Position numbers and translations under genes: made by a program. A stretch of DNA of 52,195 bases from an uncultured Prochlorococcus sp. (lineage in GTDB: Bacteria; Cyanobacteriota; Cyanobacteriia; PCC-6307; Cyanobiaceae): NCBI GenBank assembly GCA_902538225.1, contig CACBEF010000007.1, forward strand, positions 1 through 52,195, in the 5' to 3' direction. Below, piece by piece: positions 1 to 7,560 of the stretch; the stretch's first letter is position 1; each line of letters opens with the position of its first letter. Under the pieces are notes generated by a model. That model did not search any database, had not been told where the DNA came from, and worked only from the letters and a program-made list of their open reading frames with translations.

Positions 1-115
1 TTAATAGTTTTTTAAATAATAAGAAACCTTTTTCAATTCTTTTTGGACCTAAAATTGAAAGCAAAATTACTAAAATTATGAATATTTCAGGTGAATTTAA
101 ACCTAATAGTTTCAT
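1..115 (-). CDS. TatA/Hcf106-like membrane protein, partial
   Basis: The reading frame opens with ATG at 115 on the minus strand and runs off the left edge, so only the N-terminal 38 residues are visible. They read like a TatA/Hcf106 N-terminus: a short lead, a PEIFIILVILL membrane helix, then GPKRIEKG, which resembles the GPKRLPELG hinge of TatA. TatA forms the pore of the twin-arginine export system. The amphipathic helix is off the window, so a different small one-helix protein cannot be excluded. Confidence 0.55.
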   Translation of the reverse strand, partial: MKLLGLNSPEIFIILVILLSILGPKRIEKGFLLFKKLL

Positions 116-162
116 AAAATTTTATATTCTATTTATATTTTAGTACATGCTAAAACTTTAAT

Positions 163-555
163 CTAATTATTCTCAAAAGTTGGTAAATAAAGTTCCCTAT
201 TTGATGCAATTAAACCTTCTTCTTTAAAAAAAATCTCTAGGTCTTTTAGATCATTTATATCTACAAATTCACCACAATTATCTAATATATTATTATGGGT
301 GAAATTCCATAAATTATCCAAATATTCGTCATCGTCTGGAAATGCTACAAATTTTAAATATGTATTATTCAAAGCATATTCACTAGCAAAATCAGAATCT
401 AATCCTTCCCTCTTGGCATCACAAAAAACCTTAGCAAATCTTTTGCCTACAGAAGTTTGAGCACTAGATAGATCTAAATTACCTTCTATAGCTTTTACAT
501 TTATGGGTGCAATAAAAATAATTATTGGAAGAAAAAAAGATACTAATATAAACAA
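163..555 (-). CDS. hypothetical secreted protein, 130 aa
   Basis: I do not recognise this family. The N-terminus has a hydrophobic stretch ending in APINVKA, which looks like a signal peptide cleaved near residue 22. The mature part is acidic, with two Cys (in FCDAK and NCGEF) that could form a disulfide outside the cytoplasm. The only usable start in this frame is TTG at 555; a stop lies six codons upstream and no ATG is available. It lies on the same strand as the TatA-like gene on its left, 47 bp away. Confidence 0.5.
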   Translation of the reverse strand: MFILVSFFLPIIIFIAPINVKAIEGNLDLSSAQTSVGKRFAKVFCDAKREGLDSDFASEYALNNTYLKFVAFPDDDEYLDNLWNFTHNNILDNCGEFVDINDLKDLEIFFKEEGLIASNRELYLPTFENN

Positions 556-726
556 GAAAAAATTTCCTTTTTAAATTTAAACTCAATATAAACTAGCAAA
601 AAAAGTAATCAATTAGGCCTATTTAAGTAAAAGCACTTCTTATAAATTAAGAAATAAATAGAAAACATAAAATGAGCTCCATATCTGAATTTATAATAAA
701 GAAAGATTAAATAAATTAAAAATTAT

Positions 727-1734
727 ATGTCTTCAAATATAAAAATAAGAGGAAGGGGAGTTAGCAGAATAATTACGAGTAAGGTCATGCTATCTCCATT
801 AGCAGGAGTTACAGATAACATTTTTAGGCGACTTGTACGTAAATGGGCTCCAAACTCTTTACTTTTTACAGAAATGATAAATGCTACAAGTCTTAAAAAA
901 GGATTTGGAACACAAAAAATCAATCAAATAGATTTAGAAGAAGGTCCAATTGGAGTACAAATATTTGATAATAGGCCATATGCTGTTTCTGAAGCCGCGA
1001 AACAAGCTGAGGACTCTGGAGCATTCTTAATTGATATAAATATGGGATGTCCAGTAAAAAAAATTGCAAGGAAAGGTGGAGGCAGTGCCTTAATTAAAGA
1101 CCGAAAACTTGCTATAGAATTAGTCAAAAATGTAGTAAAAGCTGTCAAAATACCAGTCACAGTAAAAACAAGACTCGGATGGGATAGTAAAGAAGAAAAT
1201 ATAGAGGATTTCTTATTAAAGCTTCAGGATGCGGGAGCAACAATGATCACACTTCATGGAAGAACCCGAAAGCAGGGGTTTTCAGGCAAGTCAGATTGGG
1301 AAATGATCGGAAGACTTAAAAGGTTATTAGAAATCCCAGTAATTGCTAACGGAGATATCAAAAATCCAGATGACGCTCTTAATTGTTTAAAAAAAACAAA
1401 TGCTGATGGTGTAATGATTGGACGAGGAATTTTAGGATCACCATGGAAAATAGGAGAAATAGATTATGCCATTAGAGAAAATAAAAATTTTAAAGAACCA
1501 AACACTGAAGAAAAACTATATTTAATTATTGAGCATCTTGATGAATTAATAAAAGAAAAAGGGGATCACGGCTTGCTTATTGCCAGAAAACATATCTCAT
1601 GGACATGTAAAGACTTTAAAGGAGCATCAAATTTGAGAAATAACTTGGTTAGAGCTGTTGATAAAAATGAAGTTAAAAAATTAATAAATAAAATGATTAA
1701 AACTTTGAATAATGAAAAAAATACATTAGCGTAA
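727..1734 (+). CDS. dus: tRNA-dihydrouridine synthase (DusB-type)
   Basis: FMN-dependent enzyme that reduces uridine to dihydrouridine in tRNA D-loops. The TIM-barrel signatures are in order: PLAGVTDN near residue 24, the NMGCPVKKIARKGGG block with the catalytic Cys near 108, TVKTRLGW, the HGRTR phosphate-binding motif, NGDI, and GVMIGRGILGSPW. The length of 335 aa is normal. The first 20 residues are less conserved, so the true start could be slightly downstream. A DUF2470 gene follows 18 bp later on the same strand and may be co-transcribed. Confidence 0.93.
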   Translation: MSSNIKIRGRGVSRIITSKVMLSPLAGVTDNIFRRLVRKWAPNSLLFTEMINATSLKKGFGTQKINQIDLEEGPIGVQIFDNRPYAVSEAAKQAEDSGAFLIDINMGCPVKKIARKGGGSALIKDRKLAIELVKNVVKAVKIPVTVKTRLGWDSKEENIEDFLLKLQDAGATMITLHGRTRKQGFSGKSDWEMIGRLKRLLEIPVIANGDIKNPDDALNCLKKTNADGVMIGRGILGSPWKIGEIDYAIRENKNFKEPNTEEKLYLIIEHLDELIKEKGDHGLLIARKHISWTCKDFKGASNLRNNLVRAVDKNEVKKLINKMIKTLNNEKNTLA

Positions 1735-1752
1735 AACAAATCTATTTTTTAA

Positions 1753-2007
1753 ATGAAAATAATTAGTAAAGAGACAAGTAAAAGAGTTTGTGATCATATG
1801 AACAATGATCACATAGATTCAGTTCACAAATATCTTATTCATTATGGAAAGATATCAAGATTTGAGAATGCTTATATGGAAGAAATTAATAATAGTTATA
1901 TAAAAATAAATTACGACGGCCTGTCAGCAATTATCAACTTTAAAAAGGAAATATCTGAAGAAGAAATTCATTCAACCCTAGTAACAATGATTAAAGAGAT
2001 TAAATAA
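1753..2007 (+). CDS. DUF2470-domain protein
   Basis: This 84-aa protein matches the DUF2470 fold found as the C-terminal domain of HugZ-type haem-utilisation proteins and as a stand-alone protein in cyanobacteria and plastids. The visible signature is the CDHMNNDHIDSV block near residues 13-24, whose His residues are the conserved part of the family, followed by a DGLSAIINF strand. It directly follows dus and probably shares its transcript. A tetrapyrrole-related role is known for some relatives; here it is only an inference. Confidence 0.75.
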   Translation: MKIISKETSKRVCDHMNNDHIDSVHKYLIHYGKISRFENAYMEEINNSYIKINYDGLSAIINFKKEISEEEIHSTLVTMIKEIK

Positions 2008-2028
2008 TAAATAATTTACATAAAAAAT

Positions 2029-2193
2029 CTAATTTTTATTTTCATAGTAATCAGTTATCTTTTTACATTCTTCAAATGAAAGCATGCTTAATCTAGATGT
2101 GGCTTTTATTTTTAGAATCGCACAAACAGCTAATAAATCTGAAATATCAACATTAATTGCTTCAGAAATCTCTAATACCCTAAGACCTTTCAT
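2029..2193 (-). CDS. small IF2_N-like protein, 54 aa
   Basis: A short complete frame with an ATG start at 2193 and a TAG stop at 2029. The peptide (MKGLRVLEISEAINVD..., then ISDLLAVCAILKIK... and RLSMLSFEEC) has the rhythm of the IF2_N helical domain found at the N-terminus of initiation factor IF-2: a hydrophobic opening, a DLL/LKIK core, then an SxLSxEE helix. It lies just upstream of nothing on its own strand and converges on the DUF2470 gene. The similarity is pattern-based, so the function is not assigned. Confidence 0.5.
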   Translation of the reverse strand: MKGLRVLEISEAINVDISDLLAVCAILKIKATSRLSMLSFEECKKITDYYENKN

Positions 2194-2238
2194 TTGTATG
2201 AAAAAAAATCTTTTTCTAAATTAACAGGGACTTTGAAA

Positions 2239-2478
2239 TCAATGGGCTGCATTTTTTCCTAAACCTGCAACAAATGGAAAAGTTTGTTCATCTCCAAATA
2301 TATCTTCTGCCGAAGAATTAGAAATATTATTTTTTTTATTTTTATCAGGTTTAATCTCTTCAATTTCATTAGAAATATTATCTTTAATGTTATTTCCAAT
2401 TTCTTTTGCTAATAAATTATTCGTATTAGAGAATATTGAAAAAACAAATACACATAAAAACAAAATAATTTTCTTCAT
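2239..2478 (-). CDS. small secreted protein with conserved C-terminal tail
   Basis: This 79-aa protein has a clear signal peptide (MKKIILFLCVFVF through LLAKE, cleavage near residue 25). A low-complexity acidic/Asn/Lys linker follows, then a distinctive C-terminus, DIFGDEQTFPFVAGLGKNAAH. That tail is the only part that looks constrained, and I associate it with small cyanobacterial proteins of unknown function. It is probably periplasmic or lumenal. It lies in the same direction as the IF2_N-like ORF, 45 bp upstream of it. Confidence 0.65.
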   Translation of the reverse strand: MKKIILFLCVFVFSIFSNTNNLLAKEIGNNIKDNISNEIEEIKPDKNKKNNISNSSAEDIFGDEQTFPFVAGLGKNAAH

Positions 2479-2578
2479 AAAAAAAATTCATCTAATAATA
2501 TTGTCATATACCAATAAAGTTATTTAAAAAAATTAAACTTTTTTAAAACAATTCTAAATAAATCAAAGTAAAAAGTAT

Positions 2579-2815
2579 TCATCTTCCTAACTTATTTCTA
2601 TTTTTGAATCTAATTAAAAAATAAAGACCTAATAATAAAAGAATTGCTAAGGAATACTGATTAAGAAAAACATAAACTATATATACGAGAAATGGGAATA
2701 AACATGCCCTCTTGAAATTTAATTTCTGTTCTTTTGACATATTTTTCCAATTTAAATATTCTTCCCATTGAAAAATCTTCTTCATTTTTCTACTTCTATT
2801 ATTACGATTAAACAT
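2579..2815 (-). CDS. hypothetical membrane protein, 78 aa
   Basis: Family not recognised. A basic, aromatic N-terminal half is followed by two closely spaced hydrophobic segments (about residues 38-52 and 53-68) and a basic tail, KNRNKLGR. That predicts a small helical hairpin with both ends in the cytoplasm. ATG at 2815 is the first start; an internal Met at residue 11 (MKKIFQWEEY) would give a slightly shorter protein and is equally plausible. Confidence 0.5.
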   Translation of the reverse strand: MFNRNNRSRKMKKIFQWEEYLNWKNMSKEQKLNFKRACLFPFLVYIVYVFLNQYSLAILLLLGLYFLIRFKNRNKLGR

Positions 2816-2919
2816 AAATTTATAAATATAGTTTTAGTGATTCTTATATTAATAAACAATATTAATCTACAATATCAAAATTATTTTTTTATTGAATAAA
2901 AATAATTTTTAAACAAAAA

Positions 2920-3339
2920 ATGAAATCAAAACCAGTTTGGAAAATAGAAAAAATTGTTTTACCTCAACATGCCGACCATGCAGGAGTAATGTGGCACGGC
3001 ACATATTTCAATTGGCTTGAAGAAAGCCGAATAAATGCACTTTTAGAAGTAGGTACAAGTTATTTTGAACTTACTAAAAAAGGCTTAGATTTACCTTTAA
3101 TCAATACTTCAATAAAATATAAATCTCCTTTATTACTTGGTGAAAAAATAACAATAGAAAGCGAATTTAATATTGAAAAAAGTCCACGGATTAATGTAAT
3201 TTCAAAATTTCTTAATGAGAGAAAAGAAATCTTAACGATTGCTGAAGTCAATTTAGTCTTAATAAATAAACGAAATTTTTCTATAATAAGAAAAAGGCCA
3301 GATTTCCTATCGGAAGCATTTATTAAATTAAACGGTTGA
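2920..3339 (+). CDS. hotdog-fold acyl-CoA thioesterase (4HBT family)
   Basis: This 139-aa protein has the classic 4-hydroxybenzoyl-CoA-thioesterase active-site block HADHAGVMWHGTYFNWLEE near residues 17-35, including the catalytic Asp and the helix that follows it. Later strands carry IKYKSPLLLGEKI and IAEVNLVLIN, typical of YbgC-like enzymes. In cyanobacteria a member of this family (Slr0204) hydrolyses 1,4-dihydroxy-2-naphthoyl-CoA in phylloquinone synthesis. That role is likely but not proven here, so I leave the symbol empty. It is probably cytoplasmic. Confidence 0.85.
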   Translation: MKSKPVWKIEKIVLPQHADHAGVMWHGTYFNWLEESRINALLEVGTSYFELTKKGLDLPLINTSIKYKSPLLLGEKITIESEFNIEKSPRINVISKFLNERKEILTIAEVNLVLINKRNFSIIRKRPDFLSEAFIKLNG

Positions 3340-3381
3340 AATTATTATCAGTTAATTTAAAGATTTATTAAATTATTAATT

Positions 3382-3579
3382 ATGAATATATTTCAAGTTA
3401 TTGACTATTACCAATATGAAATGGAATCAAGATATCAAGAAAAATCAATGCTAACAAATCTTTTTACAGAGCATAAATTCATAGGATGGTTAGGTTTGTT
3501 TATAGTATTTTTCTCTATTTTTATAATTTTTGTTTTTCAATTTCTTGAGTGGGAAAGTAATGACAATAATAAAAGTTAA
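3382..3579 (+). CDS. small single-span membrane protein, 65 aa
   Basis: No family recognised. A polar N-terminal third (residues 1-28) is followed by one strong transmembrane helix around FIGWLGLFIVFFSIFIIFVF and a short acidic/Asn-rich tail. It lies 42 bp after the thioesterase gene and 40 bp before the next small gene, all on the plus strand, so it may be part of a loose cluster. Confidence 0.45.
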   Translation: MNIFQVIDYYQYEMESRYQEKSMLTNLFTEHKFIGWLGLFIVFFSIFIIFVFQFLEWESNDNNKS

Positions 3580-3619
3580 GAAGATTTAATGCTTATAATT
3601 CAACTGAATAACATAAACA

Positions 3620-3871
3620 ATGGCTATCTACCTAAAAATAACTAACCCTACAGAGGTTGTAAAAAAAAAGACCTCAAAATGGCTTACAGATATTACACCT
3701 GAAAGGATTGATAGGAAATTGGTCGAGGATGAAGTAATAAAAGGAATTATCGAACAATTAACATTAGAAGGCATTAAAGGAGAAATTTCAGCAATTAATG
3801 GGTTTGAAGTAAATGAATCTTCAGTAATAACAAAAAATAATTTTGTTATTAGAAAAACAAAAATTTTTTAG
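3620..3871 (+). CDS. hypothetical soluble protein, 83 aa
   Basis: Not recognised. The sequence is soluble and charged (MAIYLKITNPTEVV..., then WLTDITPERIDRKLVEDEVIKGIIEQL). The predicted content is a short strand, a long amphipathic helix and C-terminal strands. No signal peptide or membrane segment is visible. It ends 20 bp before the Mrr-like nuclease gene on the same strand, so the two may be co-transcribed. Confidence 0.5.
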   Translation: MAIYLKITNPTEVVKKKTSKWLTDITPERIDRKLVEDEVIKGIIEQLTLEGIKGEISAINGFEVNESSVITKNNFVIRKTKIF

Positions 3872-3891
3872 ATCGAAAATAAAAATCATTA

Positions 3892-4758
3892 ATGAAAATT
3901 TTTATATTAATCATTTTTATCATTTTTTTAATTTTAATAATCTTAAGGAATTATCAAATTAAAAAGAAAAAGTTCAAATTAAATAATGCTTTAAATTCCA
4001 ATTTCTTTATTCAAACAATTAATAATTTAATAGAAGAAAACAAATACAATTTGTTAGAGGAAAGGATTAGATTAAGGGAAATAGATGCTTACGGTAACGA
4101 GGATTATAAAAAATGGATTGGCAATCCACCGCTTGATGAAAAAGCTATAGAGAAAAATATATTTAATGGATCTAAGAGATTTAAAGAGGGAATTCCATAC
4201 TTTTGGGAAAAAGTAATTTTAAAAAAATTTGGAAGTATGGAATTATTTTTTGAAAAGTGGAGATCGTATTGTAATGAAAATCCTACTATTGATGATGAGA
4301 TAATTGGATCTATTAGAAAGCTCGAAACTGAAGATTGGTATGTATTTATAGCAAGTCAAATAGAGAAATCATGCTTAAACCTAATAGAAAAAAACTACTC
4401 AAGTAAAAACAAGGAAAACTACAAAAAAGGTATTAGATTTGAAAATCATTGTATGGAAATTCTCAAACAAAATGGCTGGGAAGTAAAAGAAACCCCTAAT
4501 ACAGGAGATCAAGGGGTTGACTTAATTGCTTCAATAAATGATTTGAGAATATGTATTCAATGCAAAGATCATGAAAAAGCTATTGGAAATAAAGCAGTTC
4601 AGGAAATTTCAGCTGGCAAATTATTTTGGAAAGGTACACATGCAATAATAGTCTCAAAATCTGGCTTTACAAAGTCTGCCCATCAACTAGCAAAATCAAA
4701 TAAAGTTGAACTAATCAATGAATATCAATTAAAAGATTTAGAAAAGTTTATTGTTTAA
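3892..4758 (+). CDS. membrane-anchored Mrr-type restriction endonuclease-like protein
   Basis: A single N-terminal transmembrane helix (residues 1-19, almost pure Ile/Leu/Phe) is followed by a charged helical region of unknown fold (about 30-170) and a C-terminal Mrr_cat PD-(D/E)xK domain (about 180-288). The catalytic pattern is visible: Glu184 in RFENHC, Asp210 in GDQGVDL, and the Gln223-x-Lys225 pair in CIQCKD, then the usual KAVQEISAGK helix and HAIIVSKSGF strand. Mrr-family proteins cleave modified DNA; membrane-anchored versions of unknown target exist. No partner methyltransferase is in the window. Confidence 0.82.
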   Translation: MKIFILIIFIIFLILIILRNYQIKKKKFKLNNALNSNFFIQTINNLIEENKYNLLEERIRLREIDAYGNEDYKKWIGNPPLDEKAIEKNIFNGSKRFKEGIPYFWEKVILKKFGSMELFFEKWRSYCNENPTIDDEIIGSIRKLETEDWYVFIASQIEKSCLNLIEKNYSSKNKENYKKGIRFENHCMEILKQNGWEVKETPNTGDQGVDLIASINDLRICIQCKDHEKAIGNKAVQEISAGKLFWKGTHAIIVSKSGFTKSAHQLAKSNKVELINEYQLKDLEKFIV

Positions 4759-4763
4759 ATAGT

Positions 4764-5168
4764 TTATATCAATTGTGTTAAGCCCTCTTTGTAAAGCAAA
4801 AGTGTTGTAAAAATACCTGAGGCCCACATTAAACCTCTAGCTGTTGGGATATTAAATACATATGCACCAATATATAAAAAACGAAAAATAGGATGAATCA
4901 ATGCTGCAATTATTGCAATATTAGATTCTGTTAAAGTAATCAAACAAAGAAGACATGCGGGTGCATGTAGGGAAATACTTTCCCAACAATTTTGATGACA
5001 CCAAACTGCTCTTTTACCAAAAGAAGGTAATTCATCGAATAAAGCTCTTGGAGCAGACATATTTTCAACAGAATATCCCGCTTTAACTCTCCCTATAGTT
5101 AATGGAATAATTGATAATAAAACAACTCCAACTGATAGACAAAGGCTCCAGGCAAAAGCAACTTGCAT
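4764..5168 (-). CDS. MAPEG-family membrane protein
   Basis: This 134-aa protein has four hydrophobic segments in the MAPEG arrangement and its characteristic central motifs: an RA-FDELPSFGKRA stretch in the first loop, the ESISLHAPACLL helix, and HPIFRFLYIGAYVFNIPTARGLMW toward the end. The family includes glutathione-dependent enzymes of eicosanoid metabolism; the bacterial members are mostly uncharacterised. ATG at 5168 is the natural start. It converges on the Mrr-like gene with only 5 bp between the stops. Confidence 0.85.
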   Translation of the reverse strand: MQVAFAWSLCLSVGVVLLSIIPLTIGRVKAGYSVENMSAPRALFDELPSFGKRAVWCHQNCWESISLHAPACLLCLITLTESNIAIIAALIHPIFRFLYIGAYVFNIPTARGLMWASGIFTTLLLYKEGLTQLI

Positions 5169-5287
5169 ATGATTTAAATAATATTATTAGCTTAATAATT
5201 GAAGCTCGTTATCGTGATAAATGAAAAATCATTACCATAGATAAAACTTTTCAAAAAATGCTGTAATTTATATTAAAAAAATCATTT

Positions 5288-5413
5288 ATGGATATTTCCA
5301 AGATAGTTTTAATTTTTGGCATAGGTTTACTAATATATTTCGCTTTTCTGTTTTTAGGATTTTTTCTTAAGAATAAAAATTTAAAGGCACAGAATCAAAA
5401 AAAAGAAGAATAG
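5288..5413 (+). CDS. tiny membrane protein, 41 aa
   Basis: ATG at 5288 to TAG at 5413. The peptide starts MDISKIVLIFGIG, continues as one transmembrane helix rich in Leu, Ile and Phe (to about residue 26), and ends in a strongly basic and polar tail (KNKNLKAQNQKKEE). This is the shape of many small thylakoid or plasma-membrane proteins. No family is recognised; existence is supported only by composition and the clean frame. Confidence 0.45.
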   Translation: MDISKIVLIFGIGLLIYFAFLFLGFFLKNKNLKAQNQKKEE

Positions 5414-5546
5414 ATTATTAATGCCACGAAATTTTACTCTTTTATCAATATCTTTATATCTTTTTGGATATATTTCATGGAAATAAAGTTTGATCCAATT
5501 AATAATAATAAGAGATATTTGAAATAAATAAGACAGTTGCTGGTAT

Positions 5547-5840
5547 ATGAAAAAATTTTATAAATTTCTTAAAAGTTTTCTATTTATATCACTTTGGCTT
5601 ATTTTATCCTCATTTTTAACCCAATATTGGAATACCTTTCATTGGGAATATATCTACTTAAATTTCAGAATTATATTTGATAAAGAATTTTGGTTTGTTG
5701 TAGAAAAAATTCTTTTAGGATTTGATATTGGTTACTGGTTAGAAGAAGCACTTAAATTCTTAAGTTATGAAATACCTAAAGAATCTTTTAAATATTTACC
5801 AATTTATTTCGTATTAAAGTCTATTTGGATAAAGAATTAA
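5547..5840 (+). CDS. hypothetical membrane-associated protein, 97 aa
   Basis: No family recognised. It has one N-terminal hydrophobic helix (about residues 10-27), then an aromatic-rich region with many Trp, Tyr and Phe (WNTFHWEYIYLNF, FWFVVEKILLGF) that could lie on a membrane surface, and a short hydrophobic segment near the end. It is flanked by 130 bp of AT-rich DNA on the left, and it converges on the PAP/fibrillin gene 9 bp downstream. Confidence 0.45.
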   Translation: MKKFYKFLKSFLFISLWLILSSFLTQYWNTFHWEYIYLNFRIIFDKEFWFVVEKILLGFDIGYWLEEALKFLSYEIPKESFKYLPIYFVLKSIWIKN

Positions 5841-5849
5841 TTTATATTT

Positions 5850-6392
5850 TTAATAGATTTTAATAAATTCCTCAAAATTCTTGAATAAAGTCGGTGAATT
5901 TATTTTTCTTAAAACAAATAAAGTTCCTTTATCACCTCTGCAGATTCTAAGCTTATTACTTAAATAAGTTATCTCTAACCACCCTAATTGTTCATTATTT
6001 ATTTCTTTCATAGCCTTTATATTTTTTCTTCCAAATTTAGGACCTATAACACCAGCATGTGTAAATTTGACCCCAATTTTTTTTTCATTTATGTAATTAA
6101 GTCTTAATAAAATACCAGTACCAATAATTGATTTTATTCCTCTAGGTTTAAGTAAATTAAGACCATTTAAATTTAAGGGATCAAGAATTTGAAGATTATC
6201 AATAAAAGGAGAATATTTTAAAAAAGGACTATTAGAACTACTCCACCTAAGCTCCCAAACACCCTTTAAATCATTTCTATCTTTGCTGAACGAAAAATTA
6301 TGATCAATTTCAAGTTGTTCGGCAATAGTCTCTATACTCTCTGAATTTTGAGATTCAAGAAGTAAATTTAATAAATCATCTTCGGATTCCAT
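5850..6392 (-). CDS. PAP/fibrillin family protein
   Basis: This 180-aa protein fits the plastid-lipid-associated protein (fibrillin) domain: an N-terminal helix, then GVWELRWSSSNSPFLKY, the hallmark opening strand of the lipocalin-like barrel, and near the C-terminus GWLEITYLSNKLRICRGDKGTLFVLRK, the family's signature ending. Fibrillins bind lipids or prenylquinones at thylakoids and plastoglobules. It starts 18 bp from the divergent DUF1330 gene, so the two share a very compact promoter region. A second member lies at 8821-9591. Confidence 0.82.
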   Translation of the reverse strand: MESEDDLLNLLLESQNSESIETIAEQLEIDHNFSFSKDRNDLKGVWELRWSSSNSPFLKYSPFIDNLQILDPLNLNGLNLLKPRGIKSIIGTGILLRLNYINEKKIGVKFTHAGVIGPKFGRKNIKAMKEINNEQLGWLEITYLSNKLRICRGDKGTLFVLRKINSPTLFKNFEEFIKIY

Positions 6393-6410
6393 TTAATAAC
6401 CGCTGAGTAT

Positions 6411-6755
6411 ATGGCTAAGGATAAATACTTACCTCCGTGTGCTATATTCTACCCAGAATATGTTGATTTGATGACAAAGAGTTATTGGCTAAAGAAAATT
6501 TCAATTCCAAATGCTGATTTATTTCTTGAATATATAAGAACAGTTTTACCTTGGATTAAATCTGTAGGAGGAGTAATAGTAAAAAGAGATTTGATACAAG
6601 AATCAACCTCAAATGAATGGGATGGAGGGCAGCTTGGATTAGTAATAGAATTCGAATCAAAATTTGCTGCTAAGAAAGCATTTTATTCTGAAGTATTTCA
6701 AAAATATCTTCAGTCCAGAGATTTAATGGAACTAGTTACAATAAGTACTCTTTAA
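6411..6755 (+). CDS. DUF1330-family protein
   Basis: This 114-aa soluble protein has the DUF1330 (dimeric alpha-beta barrel) pattern: a YPEYVDLMTKSYWLKK start, a helix ending in VLPWIKSVGGVIVKRD, and a LVIEFESKFAAKKAFYSEVFQKYLQSR segment equivalent to the conserved FPSxExAxAWYxSPEYQ region. The function is unknown across the family. It is divergent from the fibrillin gene with an 18-bp gap. Confidence 0.7.
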   Translation: MAKDKYLPPCAIFYPEYVDLMTKSYWLKKISIPNADLFLEYIRTVLPWIKSVGGVIVKRDLIQESTSNEWDGGQLGLVIEFESKFAAKKAFYSEVFQKYLQSRDLMELVTISTL

Positions 6756-6891
6756 AAAATAAACCAATAGCGATCATATACCAACAACTTATAAGTATTT
6801 ATTACTATTAAATTATTTATGTAATATTTATAACTTCACTAACAATCGTATATTTTGCAAAATTTAAATGTAAAAGTAATCGGTTAATCAA

Positions 6892-7071
6892 ATGAACTAT
6901 TCAACAGAAAAAGATGATTATTTGATGACAACTCCATATACAAAAAAAATTCAGCAAAAATTTGAAAAGGTTAAATCTTTTTTAGAGCAAAATGGATTTA
7001 ATCCTTCATCAGAGAGCTTAATGCAAGATATAGTTAGTTCAGAAGAATATATTGCTAAAAATGGCTTATAA
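6892..7071 (+). CDS. small soluble protein, 59 aa
   Basis: ATG at 6892 to TAA at 7071. It is soluble and helical, with an FEKVKSFLEQNGFNPSSESLMQDIV core. No membrane segment, Cys or signal peptide is present. Its stop lies 4 bp from the stop of the convergent Psb34-like gene. The family is not recognised, but codon use and the charged, balanced composition look like a real gene. Confidence 0.5.
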   Translation: MNYSTEKDDYLMTTPYTKKIQQKFEKVKSFLEQNGFNPSSESLMQDIVSSEEYIAKNGL

Positions 7072-7075
7072 AATA

Positions 7076-7255
7076 TCAGAATATATTCAGAGTCCTTAAA
7101 TAATAAAAACCGCCTATTAGAAAAGGTAATAATATTCCAATAAATAAAAATATAGATTTTTTTGATTCGCCTTCTGATATAGGGTTGATTTCTGGTTCAA
7201 TTGCGAAACCATTCTGTCTACCACCGCTTTCGGTTGTATAACCTTTTTTATTCAT
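7076..7255 (-). CDS. Psb34-like / ssl1498-family light-harvesting-like one-helix protein
   Basis: ATG at 7255, 59 aa. The N-terminal half contains GYTTESGGRQNGFAIEPE, which parallels the EGRLNNYAVEP signature of the cyanobacterial ssl1498 family (Psb34). The second half is a single transmembrane helix (IFLFIGILLPFLIGGFYYL). Psb34 and related HLIP-like proteins bind the CP47 module during photosystem II assembly. The assignment rests on the short GRxNxFAxEP motif plus one-helix topology, so it is probable rather than certain. It converges on the 59-aa gene at 6892. Confidence 0.65.
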   Translation of the reverse strand: MNKKGYTTESGGRQNGFAIEPEINPISEGESKKSIFLFIGILLPFLIGGFYYLRTLNIF

Positions 7256-7343
7256 AAGAAAAATAATCTATGCAGATTATCTCATGTAAAAACTTATTTA
7301 AAAAAATTTTTTACATTTAGAATTAAACTAATTTTTAGATCTA

Positions 7344-7475
7344 TTAATTGATTTCAATCTGAGATTTCAATTTGGCAGCTTTCTTTAAAAGACCTACAAC
7401 TTCCTTACGGCCAGTAGCAAACTCAGCCCTGTTGAGTAACTCACTATATTTTTTTGTGATTTCTCTATGATTCAT
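7344..7475 (-). CDS. small basic helical protein, 43 aa
   Basis: ATG at 7475 and TAA at 7344. The peptide begins MNHREITKKYSELLNRAEF and continues through GRKEVVGLLKKAAKLKSQ, a highly basic, amphipathic helical sequence with no membrane segment. The family is not recognised, but the frame has a balanced, protein-like composition that stands out in this AT-rich context. Confidence 0.5.
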   Translation of the reverse strand: MNHREITKKYSELLNRAEFATGRKEVVGLLKKAAKLKSQIEIN

Positions 7476-7560
7476 TATTAGTTAGTATTATTAATATTAT
7501 AAAGTTACTAAAAAAAATTTTTGTATAAAGGATATCAAAATAGAGTTTAAGTAACTTTAC

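Noticed and set aside
924-1160. Minus-strand frame inside dus, and similar opposite-strand frames elsewhere
   Set aside because: They mirror the codons of strong genes on the other strand and have no family features of their own.
4764-5168. Reading the MAPEG gene as a fatty-acid desaturase or other four-helix protein
   Set aside because: The order of helices and the HPIFRFLYIGAYVFN motif fit MAPEG, and there are no His boxes.
5421-5486. 21-codon ORF with hydrophobic content after the 41-aa gene
   Set aside because: Too short, no ribosome-binding site and no family resemblance.
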